NCBI GenBank assembly: GCA_013178225.1
Contig: JABLXE010000009.1
Location: 78,966-142,965 of the forward strand
Length of the DNA stretch: 64,000 nt
From: Methanotrichaceae archaeon
GTDB taxonomy: Archaea > Halobacteriota > Methanosarcinia > Methanotrichales > Methanotrichaceae
Reading direction: 5' to 3'
The translations under genes were made by a program, and so were the position numbers. A model generated the notes under the pieces. That model saw nothing but the letters and a program-made list of their open reading frames with translations. It had not been told where the DNA came from and ran no database searches. The first letter of the stretch is position 1, and each line of letters opens with the position of its first letter. Positions 27,158 through 35,380 of this stretch are shown piece after piece.

Positions 27158-27832
27158 TTATGCCTTTCCGATATGCTTCATGTCTTTTCTATACATATCG
27201 TCTCTCATCTCAGCGCGCCCTATATTCACCAGCTCAGCCAGCGCATCGGATAACAGCTGAGGAGCTACATCCAGGCAGTAACAGCTTTTCATGGAGGATC
27301 GAATTCCTTCAACAGACACAAATTCATCGCTGAGTACTCGCTCTGAGAATCCCACCAGGTCTTCGTGCGCCGCCCAGGGGTAAATTATCCAGCGCCATTC
27401 TGAGATCAAATCTGCAAAGTAGTCCGGAGTGAATTGTGATGAGAGCTTGTGCTGCAGGACTGCGGTTTGAACGTGCAGGGCCCCCATCTCTCTCACGTAG
27501 CCTGAGGCCACCTGAAGAGTCTCTCCGGTGTCGGTCACGTCGTCGATAATTAAAACCCTCCGGCCAGCCACATCCAGTGACAGCGGAAATCTGATCCGGG
27601 CAGAATCTCCTTTGGTCGCGGCTATGCCCCAGTGCTCTATTTTCATGGAGGTCAGGTCCCGGAAGAGCAGGTAATCGCATACCACTCTTGCCGGAACAAA
27701 ACCGCCCCGGCCGATGGCCACAATCAGGTCAGGGCGATCTCCGTCCGACTTTATTTTCCTGGCCAGATCTCTGGACAGAACAGCGGCCTCACTCCAGCTG
27801 ACCAGCTGGCAGGGAAAGCATTTATTTTTCAT
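27158..27832 (-). CDS. Phosphoribosyltransferase family protein
   Basis: 224 residues. The PRPP-binding motif VLIIDDVTDTGETLQVA lies near residue 95, and the earlier DLIVAIGRGGFVPARVVCDY is the family's pyrophosphate loop. This is the type I PRTase fold of hypoxanthine/xanthine-type or orotate-like enzymes; the base substrate is not determined. ATG 27832 is preferred because the alternative at 27940 would run through the divergent TrpRS promoter and code. Only 10 bases separate it from the TrpRS start. Confidence 0.88.
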   Translation of the reverse strand: MKNKCFPCQLVSWSEAAVLSRDLARKIKSDGDRPDLIVAIGRGGFVPARVVCDYLLFRDLTSMKIEHWGIAATKGDSARIRFPLSLDVAGRRVLIIDDVTDTGETLQVASGYVREMGALHVQTAVLQHKLSSQFTPDYFADLISEWRWIIYPWAAHEDLVGFSERVLSDEFVSVEGIRSSMKSCYCLDVAPQLLSDALAELVNIGRAEMRDDMYRKDMKHIGKA

Positions 27833-27842
27833 AATAATAAAT

Positions 27843-29264
27843 ATGATAAGTTTGGAATTAAAAGACTTCGCCGTGGGCCGCTTCGATGACAAGAAGATAG
27901 ATATATCAGCGGCTTCATTGCCCACGGCCATGGAAGTCAAGCTTGATCCCTGGGGCGCAGTTCACGTCGATGATTACTCAAAGCTTTTCCAGGAGTTCGG
28001 GATATCGAGCTTCGAGGAGATCCTGCCTTATATCGAACATCCGCATCCCTATATGAGACGCCGGATCATCTTCGGTCACAGGAACTACGACTCTGTTCTC
28101 AGAGCCATGCAGCAGCACAAGCCCTTCGCCGTCATGAGCGGGTTCATGCCCTCGGGAAGGGCCCACTTCGGCCATCTGATGGTCATGAACGAGATCATCT
28201 GGCACCAGAGCCAGGGAGGAGACGCCTTTGCGGCCATTGCCGATATGGAAGCGCATGCCGTTAGGGGCATCAGCTGGAGCAGATGCCGGGAAATGGGGAT
28301 CAACGATTACATCCTGAGTCTGATCGCCCAGGGATTCGAGCCCAGAGGCCACATTTACTTCCAGTCCGAGAACTACCCCATGAGAAACCTGGCCTTCGAG
28401 CTGGCGAGTTCTGCTAACTTCTCTGAGGTGTCAGCCATTTACGGATTCTCCGGCGAGACCAGCATCGCCCACATGGAGAGCGTGATGGCGCAAAGCGCCG
28501 ACATCCTTCACCCCCAGCTGGAGCAGTACGGAGGCCCAAAACCGGTGGTAATCCCGGTGGGAGCCGACCAGGACCCGCACATCAAGCTCACCCGCGACCT
28601 GGCCTACAGGACCAGACGGTTCCTGGTCGAACGAAGGGAGGACTACATCAGCATCAGAGGAAAGGCCGCCAGCGAGGACTTGATGAAGGCGGCTGAAGAG
28701 GCCCTGCAAAAAACTGGCTATGGGGAGGTGAAGCGCTACGAGCAGCACATCGACGTCGTGGACGTCTCCGACAAGAATGCGCTGTACTCCGGCAGGATGG
28801 AAGAAGAGGTTGAAAGGCTGATAATAGGGGTGGAAACGGAGCTTGGCGGCTTTGGCTTTATTCCGCCCGCATCCATCTATCACCGCTTCATGACCGGGCT
28901 TACCGGGGGAAAGATGTCCTCCTCCAAGCCCGAGAGCCACATCGCGCTCACCGAAGATCCGAAAGAGGCGGCCAGGAAGGTCATGCGCGCGATTACCGGC
29001 GGACGACAGAGCCTCTCCGAGCAGAAGAAACTGGGCGGCGAGCCCGAGAAATGCTCGGTTTATGAGTTCCTGCTATTTCATCTATCAGAGGATGATCGCG
29101 AATTAATCGAGCTGGACGAGGAATGCAGGAGCGGCAGACGGATGTGCGGAACCTGCAAAAAAGAAGTGGCCGAACGAATCGAGAGGTTCTTGCGGGAGCA
29201 TCAGAGGGCACGAGAGGCGGCACGAGAGAGGCTGCCTGAGTTCGGCATAAAAGAGCCCGTCTAG
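27843..29264 (+). CDS. trpS: Tryptophanyl-tRNA synthetase
   Basis: Charges tRNA-Trp. 473 residues, with the class I HIGH-type motif PSGRAHFGHL (103-112) and the KMSKS-type GGKMSSSKP (about 355-363). The archaeal/eukaryotic form has an N-terminal extension, here beginning near DPWGAVHVDDYSKLF. An archaeal-like C-terminal domain with two cysteines (MCGTCKKEV) is visible. ATG 27843 is near a TATA-like region, so the mRNA may be nearly leaderless. It is divergent from the phosphoribosyltransferase gene. Confidence 0.95.
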   Translation: MISLELKDFAVGRFDDKKIDISAASLPTAMEVKLDPWGAVHVDDYSKLFQEFGISSFEEILPYIEHPHPYMRRRIIFGHRNYDSVLRAMQQHKPFAVMSGFMPSGRAHFGHLMVMNEIIWHQSQGGDAFAAIADMEAHAVRGISWSRCREMGINDYILSLIAQGFEPRGHIYFQSENYPMRNLAFELASSANFSEVSAIYGFSGETSIAHMESVMAQSADILHPQLEQYGGPKPVVIPVGADQDPHIKLTRDLAYRTRRFLVERREDYISIRGKAASEDLMKAAEEALQKTGYGEVKRYEQHIDVVDVSDKNALYSGRMEEEVERLIIGVETELGGFGFIPPASIYHRFMTGLTGGKMSSSKPESHIALTEDPKEAARKVMRAITGGRQSLSEQKKLGGEPEKCSVYEFLLFHLSEDDRELIELDEECRSGRRMCGTCKKEVAERIERFLREHQRAREAARERLPEFGIKEPV

Positions 29265-29294
29265 GTATGGCCGGCATAGTGATCGGAAAATAAG

Positions 29295-29320
29295 AATCGG
29301 TGAATCAATCCGATTTTTTT
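29295..29320. terminator. Hairpin plus T-run between TrpRS and MoaC
   Basis: AATCGG (29295-29300) pairs with CCGATT (29310-29315) around a 9-base loop, followed by Ts to 29320. On the plus strand it follows TrpRS. Because it overlaps the end of moaC by several bases, one direction only is likely used. Terminator activity is inferred from structure. Confidence 0.4.
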
Positions 29321-29754
29321 ATCTTTTCAAGCACAGAAATGTTGCACATCTGAGTGTGAGGATAATTACCTGTCTCGTCTTTTTCCAGATATTTTACCAT
29401 GTCCCAAATGTTTAGAAGAGCCGCAGCCACGCCTGTCAAGGCCTCCATCTCCACTCCGGTCTTTCCAACCGTGGTCACCGTGACACTGGCAGAGATCACA
29501 TCCTGAACCACCTCAAAGACGACTTCAATCCCCGTAATTGGGATGGGGTGGCACATGGGAATCATTCGAGGAGTCTCCTTTGCCGCCAGTATTGCCGCCA
29601 GCCTGGCGGTGGTGAAGACATCGCCTTTCTTCACCGTCCCTGATTGGATGGCCTCAACTGTAGAGGACCTCAAGCGGATCGATCCAGAGGCTGTAGCCTC
29701 CCGGTAGACAGGAGGCTTATTTGTGATGTCCACCATTCCGGTTCCCTTCGCCAT
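29305..29754 (-). CDS. moaC: Cyclic pyranopterin monophosphate synthase MoaC
   Basis: Catalyses an early step of molybdopterin/tungstopterin cofactor synthesis. 149 residues. Conserved stretches TGMVDITNK, RMIPMCHPIPITGI (catalytic His/Cys region) and VGKTGVEMEALTGVAAALL are all present. Its start lies 4 bases after the stop of the NAD(P)HX repair gene on the same strand, so the two are co-transcribed. A molybdopterin gene (moeA) lies at 47-49 kb, consistent with a functional cofactor pathway for formylmethanofuran dehydrogenase. Confidence 0.96.
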   Translation of the reverse strand: MAKGTGMVDITNKPPVYREATASGSIRLRSSTVEAIQSGTVKKGDVFTTARLAAILAAKETPRMIPMCHPIPITGIEVVFEVVQDVISASVTVTTVGKTGVEMEALTGVAAALLNIWDMVKYLEKDETGNYPHTQMCNISVLEKIKKSD

Positions 29755-29758
29755 CGGC

Positions 29759-31165
29759 TCACAACCTCATGGCCTCGGGAATCTTTTCCAGCAGATCAGT
29801 GGCCACCATGCCGAAATCCTTCTCCTTATAAACCAGGTCCCCGGCCCTGCCGTTGACAAACGCCGCCGCTACTGCCGCCCTCAAAGCCGGAACACGGGAA
29901 TAAAACGAGGCCGTCACCCCCGCCAGGATGTCTCCGGTGCCGCCAACAGTCATTCCCGGGTTGCCGGTCAGGTTCCCCCTCACGACCTCACCATCGGTAA
30001 TCAGGTCCACCCTTCCCTTGAGGAGGACTACCAGCCCGCGGGCCTTGGCAAAACCCTTGACTGGAGCTATGCGATCCTTGTATCCCTTTCCAATGGCCTC
30101 CGGAAGGCCGACCGAGCTGATCCTCTTGAACTCTCCCGCATGGGGGGTAACGATACCCTTCAAGGGCAGATCGGGCTGCAGGGCGTCGGCGTCGATTACA
30201 GTCTTGCCGCAAAGGGGAATTATCTCTGCCAGCGCCTCGACTGTTTCAGGATCGCGCCCGAGGCCCATGCCCATAACCACTACGTGATGCATTGGGATTA
30301 GCTGCTTCAATACCGTTAGGTCATCAAGGCATAGGTGATCACCGGAGAGTTCCCTCACTATCAGGTTGGGAGAAAAGCCGGCAATTATCTTGGACGCACT
30401 CTTGGGGGCAGCAACCGTCACTATATCTGCTCCGGCCCTCAAGGCCGCAGTGGCGGTCAGCGCAGGAGCACCTGTATAAGGTCCGCCGCCAATGACCAGG
30501 ACCCGGCCGCTGTCACCTTTATGGCTATCTGCAGATCTCTTGCCAACCAGCCACAAATCGCCAGGACCGACAAAGAACTCAGCGGCAGGAGGAATGCCGA
30601 TATTAGCTACTTTAAATTGGCCTTCCATTCCGGTCTTTGGACGGTGAAAAGTCAAAGTCAGATCCGATCGAACCGCTAAATTCGTTCCCCAGCCGCTAGG
30701 AACATCAACCGATAGGACAGGCCTGTTACAGGTGTTGATGGCCTCAATGGCCGAGGCCTCCAATCCCCGAATCGGTCCCCTGACCCCCGTCCCGAAGATG
30801 CCATCGATGATGAGATCATAGTCCCCTAGATTCATGTCCGCGACATCAGTTACCTCAACCAGGGCAAAACCCAGATATTTTAGAATCTGCCAGTTAGACC
30901 GGGCTTCTTCAGTGGATATGTCCCGGGATCTGCCCAGGAGAAAAACCGTAACGTCTAAACCGGCCAGATGTCTTGCCGCCACAAAGGCATCACCACCGTT
31001 GTTTCCCCGCCCGGCCACAATGGCAATCTTCCTGCCACGGGCCATGGATTTTGCCTCTGCTGCCAGAGCTGCACCTGCAATCTCCATGAGCTGCAATGGC
31101 AGAAGCCCAAAATATTGGCAATTCGTGTCCACGGCTCGCATCTCTTCCGCTGTGATCGGCAACAT
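29759..31165 (-). CDS. nnr: Bifunctional NAD(P)H-hydrate epimerase / ADP-dependent dehydratase
   Basis: Repairs damaged (hydrated) NADH and NADPH. 468 residues, a fusion of an N-terminal epimerase (NnrE-like; about 1-210) and a C-terminal dehydratase (NnrD-like; about 220-468). The N-terminal domain contains AGRGNNGGDAFVAARHL; the C-terminal domain has VIGGGPYTGAPALTA, TPHAGEF and TGNPGMTVGGTGDILAG, the nucleotide-binding glycine-rich region. It lies directly upstream of moaC; both are housekeeping. Confidence 0.94.
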   Translation of the reverse strand: MLPITAEEMRAVDTNCQYFGLLPLQLMEIAGAALAAEAKSMARGRKIAIVAGRGNNGGDAFVAARHLAGLDVTVFLLGRSRDISTEEARSNWQILKYLGFALVEVTDVADMNLGDYDLIIDGIFGTGVRGPIRGLEASAIEAINTCNRPVLSVDVPSGWGTNLAVRSDLTLTFHRPKTGMEGQFKVANIGIPPAAEFFVGPGDLWLVGKRSADSHKGDSGRVLVIGGGPYTGAPALTATAALRAGADIVTVAAPKSASKIIAGFSPNLIVRELSGDHLCLDDLTVLKQLIPMHHVVVMGMGLGRDPETVEALAEIIPLCGKTVIDADALQPDLPLKGIVTPHAGEFKRISSVGLPEAIGKGYKDRIAPVKGFAKARGLVVLLKGRVDLITDGEVVRGNLTGNPGMTVGGTGDILAGVTASFYSRVPALRAAVAAAFVNGRAGDLVYKEKDFGMVATDLLEKIPEAMRL

Positions 31166-31400
31166 GAGACGAAGTTAGTGTGAGAACGGATAAGGTTCTC
31201 GGCCGAGAATCCGAGGATTGTATCTCTGATTCAATTACTAATAATGTTTTAGTATCCCAGATTCACAATAACTTATTTACTATTAATAGAGAAAATAGCA
31301 TTTACTCCTCATAAAAATCGATATTTAAAGCACTCAAGGAGGATAAGCCAATTCTGCTATTAACGCGGTAATTTGGCAATTAACTAAGGAGGCATGAAAA

Positions 31401-31715
31401 TTGAAGAGAATTGTAGTCGCTCTGGCGACATTTGTGGTCTTAGCCCTTGCCGGCCTTCAAGCAGCGACCGCCTGCTGTAACCCGGATATGCCGGTGCTCC
31501 CTGAAATAAGCTGTGCTATGCCAGAAATTCCGGTAGCTCCGATGGGCGTTTGCTGTCCGAATGAGCCGCTTCTCCCAGAGATGGATTGCGGTTTGCCAGA
31601 AATTCCGGTAGCTCCGATGGGCGTTTGCTGTCCGAATGAGCCGCTTTCTCCCAGAGATGGATTGCGGTTTGCCAGAAATTCCGGTAGCTCCGATGGGCGT
31701 TTGCTGTCCGAATGA
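31401..31715 (+). CDS. Secreted Cys/Pro-rich tandem-repeat protein (frameshifted)
   Basis: Starts at TTG 31401, with AAGGAGG 8 bases upstream. A signal peptide (VVALATFVVLALAGLQAATA) precedes CCNPDMPVLPE and then 25-residue repeats of the form PEIPVAPMGVCCPNEPLLPE plus MDCGL. An extra T in 31645-31647 (CTTTCTCCC versus CTTCTCCC in the other copies) shifts the frame so the reading ends at 31715 with an unrelated tail. Without the extra T the frame would run to TAA at 31777-31779 (125 residues, ending CGMPDIPIVPVGC). Paired Cys in each repeat suggest disulfides or metal binding. Real length uncertain. Confidence 0.6.
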   Translation: MKRIVVALATFVVLALAGLQAATACCNPDMPVLPEISCAMPEIPVAPMGVCCPNEPLLPEMDCGLPEIPVAPMGVCCPNEPLSPRDGLRFARNSGSSDGRLLSE

Positions 31716-31746
31716 GCCGCTTCTCCCAGATATGCATTGCGGCATG
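31521..31746 (+). repeat. Three 75-bp tandem repeats inside the Cys/Pro-rich gene
   Basis: Copies at 31521-31595 (75 bp), 31596-31671 (76 bp, one added T) and 31672-31746 (75 bp, changed only near its end). Copies 1 and 2 are identical apart from the added T. A shorter diverged unit precedes them. The near identity at DNA level indicates recent duplication and the possibility of copy-number change. Confidence 0.9.
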
Positions 31747-32016
31747 CCCGACATCCCCATAGTACCGGTGGGCTGCTAAGGCAAGGATGAAGCTGTAGCA
31801 TCATTTTTTTAATACCTGTTTTAGAGCATTTTTACTAACCCCAAATTTAGTCCTTGCCTTATAAGTGCTATTCAATTTAAAGCACAGCGATTTTGGAGCG
31901 GTTTTTAGGAAGCCTCTCTAGAATTGATTAATAGTTGATGCAACCAATATGAGTTAAAACAAAAATTTTAAAATTAAAAAATTTTAGAATAATTAAAGGG
32001 TTGAAGCTAAATATCG

Positions 32017-32595
32017 TTATTTTGTGCCGTGCTCAGTGGATTCGTTGAGATACCTCGATCTAATGCTGCTTAATTCCTCGTATGCAAGCTTGTAATGCTC
32101 CAAACTTTGGTTGTGGCTGATTTTAGTTCCATTGAGGTATCGCTGGTTATCGGTCTCGAACAATTTAGAGATGTTCCACAGGAATAGTCTTAGATTGAGC
32201 AACGCCAGGAGAGTGTTATTATAGGCACTTTCATATAGCTCCGGTGGTCTGTTCGCCTCAACCTTAGATGCAGTATATGACGTCAATATTAGCGTGGACG
32301 TGGAACTATCCAGAGCATCTCTGCTCGAGATGGATTTATTCACATAATCCTTCAGGATGCGCTCTGAAAAGTTGTAGTCCTCGGCATATTCAGCCAACGA
32401 GATGTATAAGAAATTGCCGTAAGTGAAATTGGCATCCACATCGCTTACCCGTCCTGGATCTGTCGCAATATTCCCTTTAGTAGAAGTGGATTCAATATTT
32501 GCAGCAAATGAAGAGATGGTCATGGCTACCATGGCCAATATTGCTAGCAGCATAACCGATGAAGCACCAAGTGGTTTCATGCAAATAACGCTCAC
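32017..32595 (-). CDS. Secreted protein, last gene of the curlin-like operon
   Basis: 192 residues with a signal peptide (LLAILAMVAMTISSFAANIE region) and a largely helical mature domain rich in Asn, Ser, Tyr and Leu, with several N-x-S/T sites (NFS, NKS, NIS, NGT, NQS, NES), as expected for an N-glycosylated exported protein. GTG 32595 overlaps the previous stop (GTGA), so translation is probably coupled; the ATG at 32580 is an alternative start. No known domain. Its place in the operon suggests a role in assembling or anchoring the extracellular structure. Confidence 0.7.
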   Translation of the reverse strand: MSVICMKPLGASSVMLLAILAMVAMTISSFAANIESTSTKGNIATDPGRVSDVDANFTYGNFLYISLAEYAEDYNFSERILKDYVNKSISSRDALDSSTSTLILTSYTASKVEANRPPELYESAYNNTLLALLNLRLFLWNISKLFETDNQRYLNGTKISHNQSLEHYKLAYEELSSIRSRYLNESTEHGTK

Positions 32596-33512
32596 ATTTT
32601 AATATATGATGCGGGATTGTGCGCATCAAAAATACATTCAATGTCCCAACAGTAAGGCTCTTTCACAAATAGCGTATCACCTGCACAGCAGCCCAACCCG
32701 AATTCGAGGCTGGTCAGATTGAAGCGGCTCCGTCTCGATATCGTTCGATCGATCTTGAAGCTGCCAATATAAACCTCATCCGATAGTCGGTCGCTCGACC
32801 TATATCCAAGCCGTGAATACTTATCGGATATCGACAGGACACGGAATGCGGTGGCAGAATTCTTCATCTCCCTTTCATCAACCTGGCCTGGAGCTATATT
32901 GACCCGAACAATGGCATTGGAATACACGCCTGCGTATCTGACCGCCTTGGACAAGTTGGTAGCGTAATAGTTAGTACATATTGAATCTTCATCACTTTTA
33001 TAATTGTTTCTGCTATAGATCCCCTCTCCAACATAGGCTGTATCGTCTTCATAGCGCAGCATGATGGGCAGGCTTTCGTTTATTTCCACATAATAATGCT
33101 CTTGGGGCTGCGTTGTAGGTAAGTCAACAAAGTCATCCTCGACCGTGGTATTGTTCAGGGGTCCAGCATCATATTCTTCATTAATATAAATCCAATTGAA
33201 TTTGGCTGTTAGATTAACTATATTTTTATTGGCCATCCTACCTTCTTTGGTATAGGTATTCTCTTTGAGCCCTACACCACCAAATCCCGGCATATTGACA
33301 TACTTTGAAGAATTTCCTTTTCCAGAGCAGTCACTATCAGCCGTGAAAGTCATTACCTGAGTGGTTTGACTTCGCCCCCATTGGGTCCCGTCCATATCCA
33401 CGTAAATGTTGTAGCCCACTTTCGCTTCACATGAAGAACTTAAAATAATAATTAAAATAAACAAGGATATTGCGGAGCTGCGCAATATCCCGATCCCTCC
33501 CAGTTGCACCAT
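32592..33512 (-). CDS. Secreted protein of unknown family in the curlin-like operon
   Basis: 306 residues. Signal peptide/hydrophobic segment at about 10-29 (SSAISLFILIIILSSSCEA). The mature part is rich in Asn, Tyr and Asp and has eight or more cysteines or Cys pairs (SDCSGKG, DSICTN, LGCCAGD, YCWDIEC), suggesting disulfides outside the cell. Many N-x-S/T sequons. It follows the 383-residue gene by 18 bases and overlaps the next gene by 4, so it is part of one transcript. I do not recognise the fold. Confidence 0.72.
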   Translation of the reverse strand: MVQLGGIGILRSSAISLFILIIILSSSCEAKVGYNIYVDMDGTQWGRSQTTQVMTFTADSDCSGKGNSSKYVNMPGFGGVGLKENTYTKEGRMANKNIVNLTAKFNWIYINEEYDAGPLNNTTVEDDFVDLPTTQPQEHYYVEINESLPIMLRYEDDTAYVGEGIYSRNNYKSDEDSICTNYYATNLSKAVRYAGVYSNAIVRVNIAPGQVDEREMKNSATAFRVLSISDKYSRLGYRSSDRLSDEVYIGSFKIDRTISRRSRFNLTSLEFGLGCCAGDTLFVKEPYCWDIECIFDAHNPASYIKM

Positions 33513-33530
33513 CTCATCCGACCTCTCGAA

Positions 33531-34682
33531 TTATCTAGTAATCTCATAATACATATATAACATTTTTGGATTATCTCCATATCCGAGAGGAGTCAGGTGA
33601 CTTGGACCGGCGACGTTATCTGAGAGACCATCTGCTTTGCCTTCTATCGCAAAATCGATATCCCTGTTGCCGTTCACTGCCTGGATTACGATCAAATCGT
33701 TAGCTGTACTTTCATCACTGTTTACTAATGTATTCCAAATATATTGTACCGGCTCGTCAGGACGGTTTCCGTAAGCATCGTATCCCGTCTCTAGCCAGGC
33801 ATTTGTGATACAGTTTACGCCGCTGTGCCGCATTTGAATCATCTGTGTGAAATCGCTGTATTCGTCTTGGGTAACGGTTCCCTGGCCGCTAGATCGCAGC
33901 TTATCCGCTGCATTATTGATCGTCGCTTGATATCTGCTCGAATCGGTTTCAATCCATTCGAGCACTGAAGCATGTTGGTTGTAATATTCTGCAGTGCTTG
34001 CTCCCTGTTCGAAGGCATAGGTGACATCCGTCTTGGGAGCGGTTCCCAGACCAGTGTTGAAGCTCTTCTCTGCATGAATTGTCGTTTCCGCATCAGTTGT
34101 TAGGGATGTGCCAAACGGACCATCTACAGATCGGACGACTATGTTATCGGCCAGATGGCCTAGCCCATCCAGCAAGTCAGCAGTTGCGCTACCTTGCAGG
34201 GCATTGGTGACAATTTTCGCGCTGTTAACATATTCAACGCTATCAACAACTACATCTTCGTCCACGGATCCGCCATTGGTAAAGTATCGCGCATTAGTTG
34301 AGCCATCGGAGAGGCTATGATCTATCGTAATATAGTCGCTGGCTCTGAATCCGGTAGCTAGACTCTGTCCGTAATTGAATTCTTTTTCCACCTCGGCATT
34401 AAGTTGCGAACCGAAGGTGCTTCCCTCTCCATGAGCCATAATGCGGCTCGAAAAGATGCCTTTCTTGCCAACATCTGACAATGACGCATCGGCGCTGGCG
34501 AAGAGGGAGTCCTGGTAAATGCTGACCTGATTTGCATAATCGACGTTTTGAAGATCAATGCCCTCGGAGATATCTCCACCTTCCGTATAATAAGCATGAG
34601 ATATTCTAATATCTCCTGCAGCTATGCTCACCACGAAAAGGGAGGCAAATAAGACCAGAAGCCGCCTAGCGTTGACGGACAT
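33531..34682 (-). CDS. Secreted protein, Asp/Ser/Asn-rich, in the curlin-like operon
   Basis: 383 residues. Signal peptide (LLVLFASLFVVSIAAG), then a mature domain with repeated-looking units: AYYTEGGDISEGIDLQNVDY (about 30-49) and RYFTNGGSVDEDVVVDSVEY (about 133-152) align well, and EYYNQHASVLEWIETDSSRY (about 230-249) is a third, weaker copy. Between them are SADASLSD/SATADLLD-type segments. So the protein has about three copies of a unit of roughly 100 residues. The SD GGAGGT overlaps the end of the preceding gene, only 1 base before this ATG. Function unknown; exported structural role likely. Confidence 0.75.
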   Translation of the reverse strand: MSVNARRLLVLFASLFVVSIAAGDIRISHAYYTEGGDISEGIDLQNVDYANQVSIYQDSLFASADASLSDVGKKGIFSSRIMAHGEGSTFGSQLNAEVEKEFNYGQSLATGFRASDYITIDHSLSDGSTNARYFTNGGSVDEDVVVDSVEYVNSAKIVTNALQGSATADLLDGLGHLADNIVVRSVDGPFGTSLTTDAETTIHAEKSFNTGLGTAPKTDVTYAFEQGASTAEYYNQHASVLEWIETDSSRYQATINNAADKLRSSGQGTVTQDEYSDFTQMIQMRHSGVNCITNAWLETGYDAYGNRPDEPVQYIWNTLVNSDESTANDLIVIQAVNGNRDIDFAIEGKADGLSDNVAGPSHLTPLGYGDNPKMLYMYYEITR

Positions 34683-34683
34683 T

Positions 34684-35310
34684 TCAACTACCTCCTATTA
34701 TAATAGTCTCTTCTTCACCCCAATTGCATCTCACGCCGAGGTCTTCATTGCTCTCTGAGAAATCCATCTTGCAGCCAGTAGAAAAGCCGATCCCATTGTC
34801 GTCACAATAATTGCTCAGCTCTTCTAGATCCTGATCAGGCAATAACTCCAGCAACGAGCCGATCTCGAAGCTATCAAGGTCCAGATCATCGGGGAACTGC
34901 AGAGACGTTTTCCATTCAACATCAGGAGAGCCAAGTTTGTTGGCGCTAATGGCAATGGTCCCGTCATGATTCAAGACTATATTGGAATTATTCGGCAGAG
35001 TCAGAACATTGGTAATCTCCAAACCGGTGGTGTAAAGCGTACCGCTCTCGTCCACAAGAGTAAGAAATGCGGAACTGGTCATTGATACAGAAAGAACATC
35101 AGTAGCAGCGATCTTTGCATCGTAAACCTTAGTTATGCCTGAATCATCAATTCCTAGATACTTCGTCATATCTGAGTAGACGGTTAAGTCATCTCCACCA
35201 TCTACAAGAGCCGTCAAATCATCATTAGTTTTCCATTGATCAATGCCAGCTACGCCGGATCCACAGCACAAGATGAATGCGACTCCCACCAATAGTGCAA
35301 TTTCCTTCAT
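34684..35310 (-). CDS. Secreted acidic protein in the curlin-like operon
   Basis: 208 residues. ATG 35310 has GGAGGAAAT directly upstream and begins a classical signal peptide (MKEIALLVGVAFILCCGSGV). The mature protein is strongly acidic (Asp/Glu-rich, including a run near EIGSLLELLPDQDLEELSN) with three cysteines near the C-terminus and an end rich in Ile and Gly (ETIIIGGS). No named domain seen. Spacing of 70 bases to the curlin-like gene and 1 base to the next places it in the same operon. Confidence 0.75.
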   Translation of the reverse strand: MKEIALLVGVAFILCCGSGVAGIDQWKTNDDLTALVDGGDDLTVYSDMTKYLGIDDSGITKVYDAKIAATDVLSVSMTSSAFLTLVDESGTLYTTGLEITNVLTLPNNSNIVLNHDGTIAISANKLGSPDVEWKTSLQFPDDLDLDSFEIGSLLELLPDQDLEELSNYCDDNGIGFSTGCKMDFSESNEDLGVRCNWGEEETIIIGGS

Positions 35311-35380
35311 ATTTCCTCCAAATTTGTAAACATTTCCTGGGGAAAATCCCACCTAATCATCAATCCCGTCCTTGATAGCC

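Noticed and set aside
31521..31746. Possible CRISPR array from repeated units
   Set aside because: The units are contiguous, about 75 bp, with no spacers, and encode repeats of a secreted protein.
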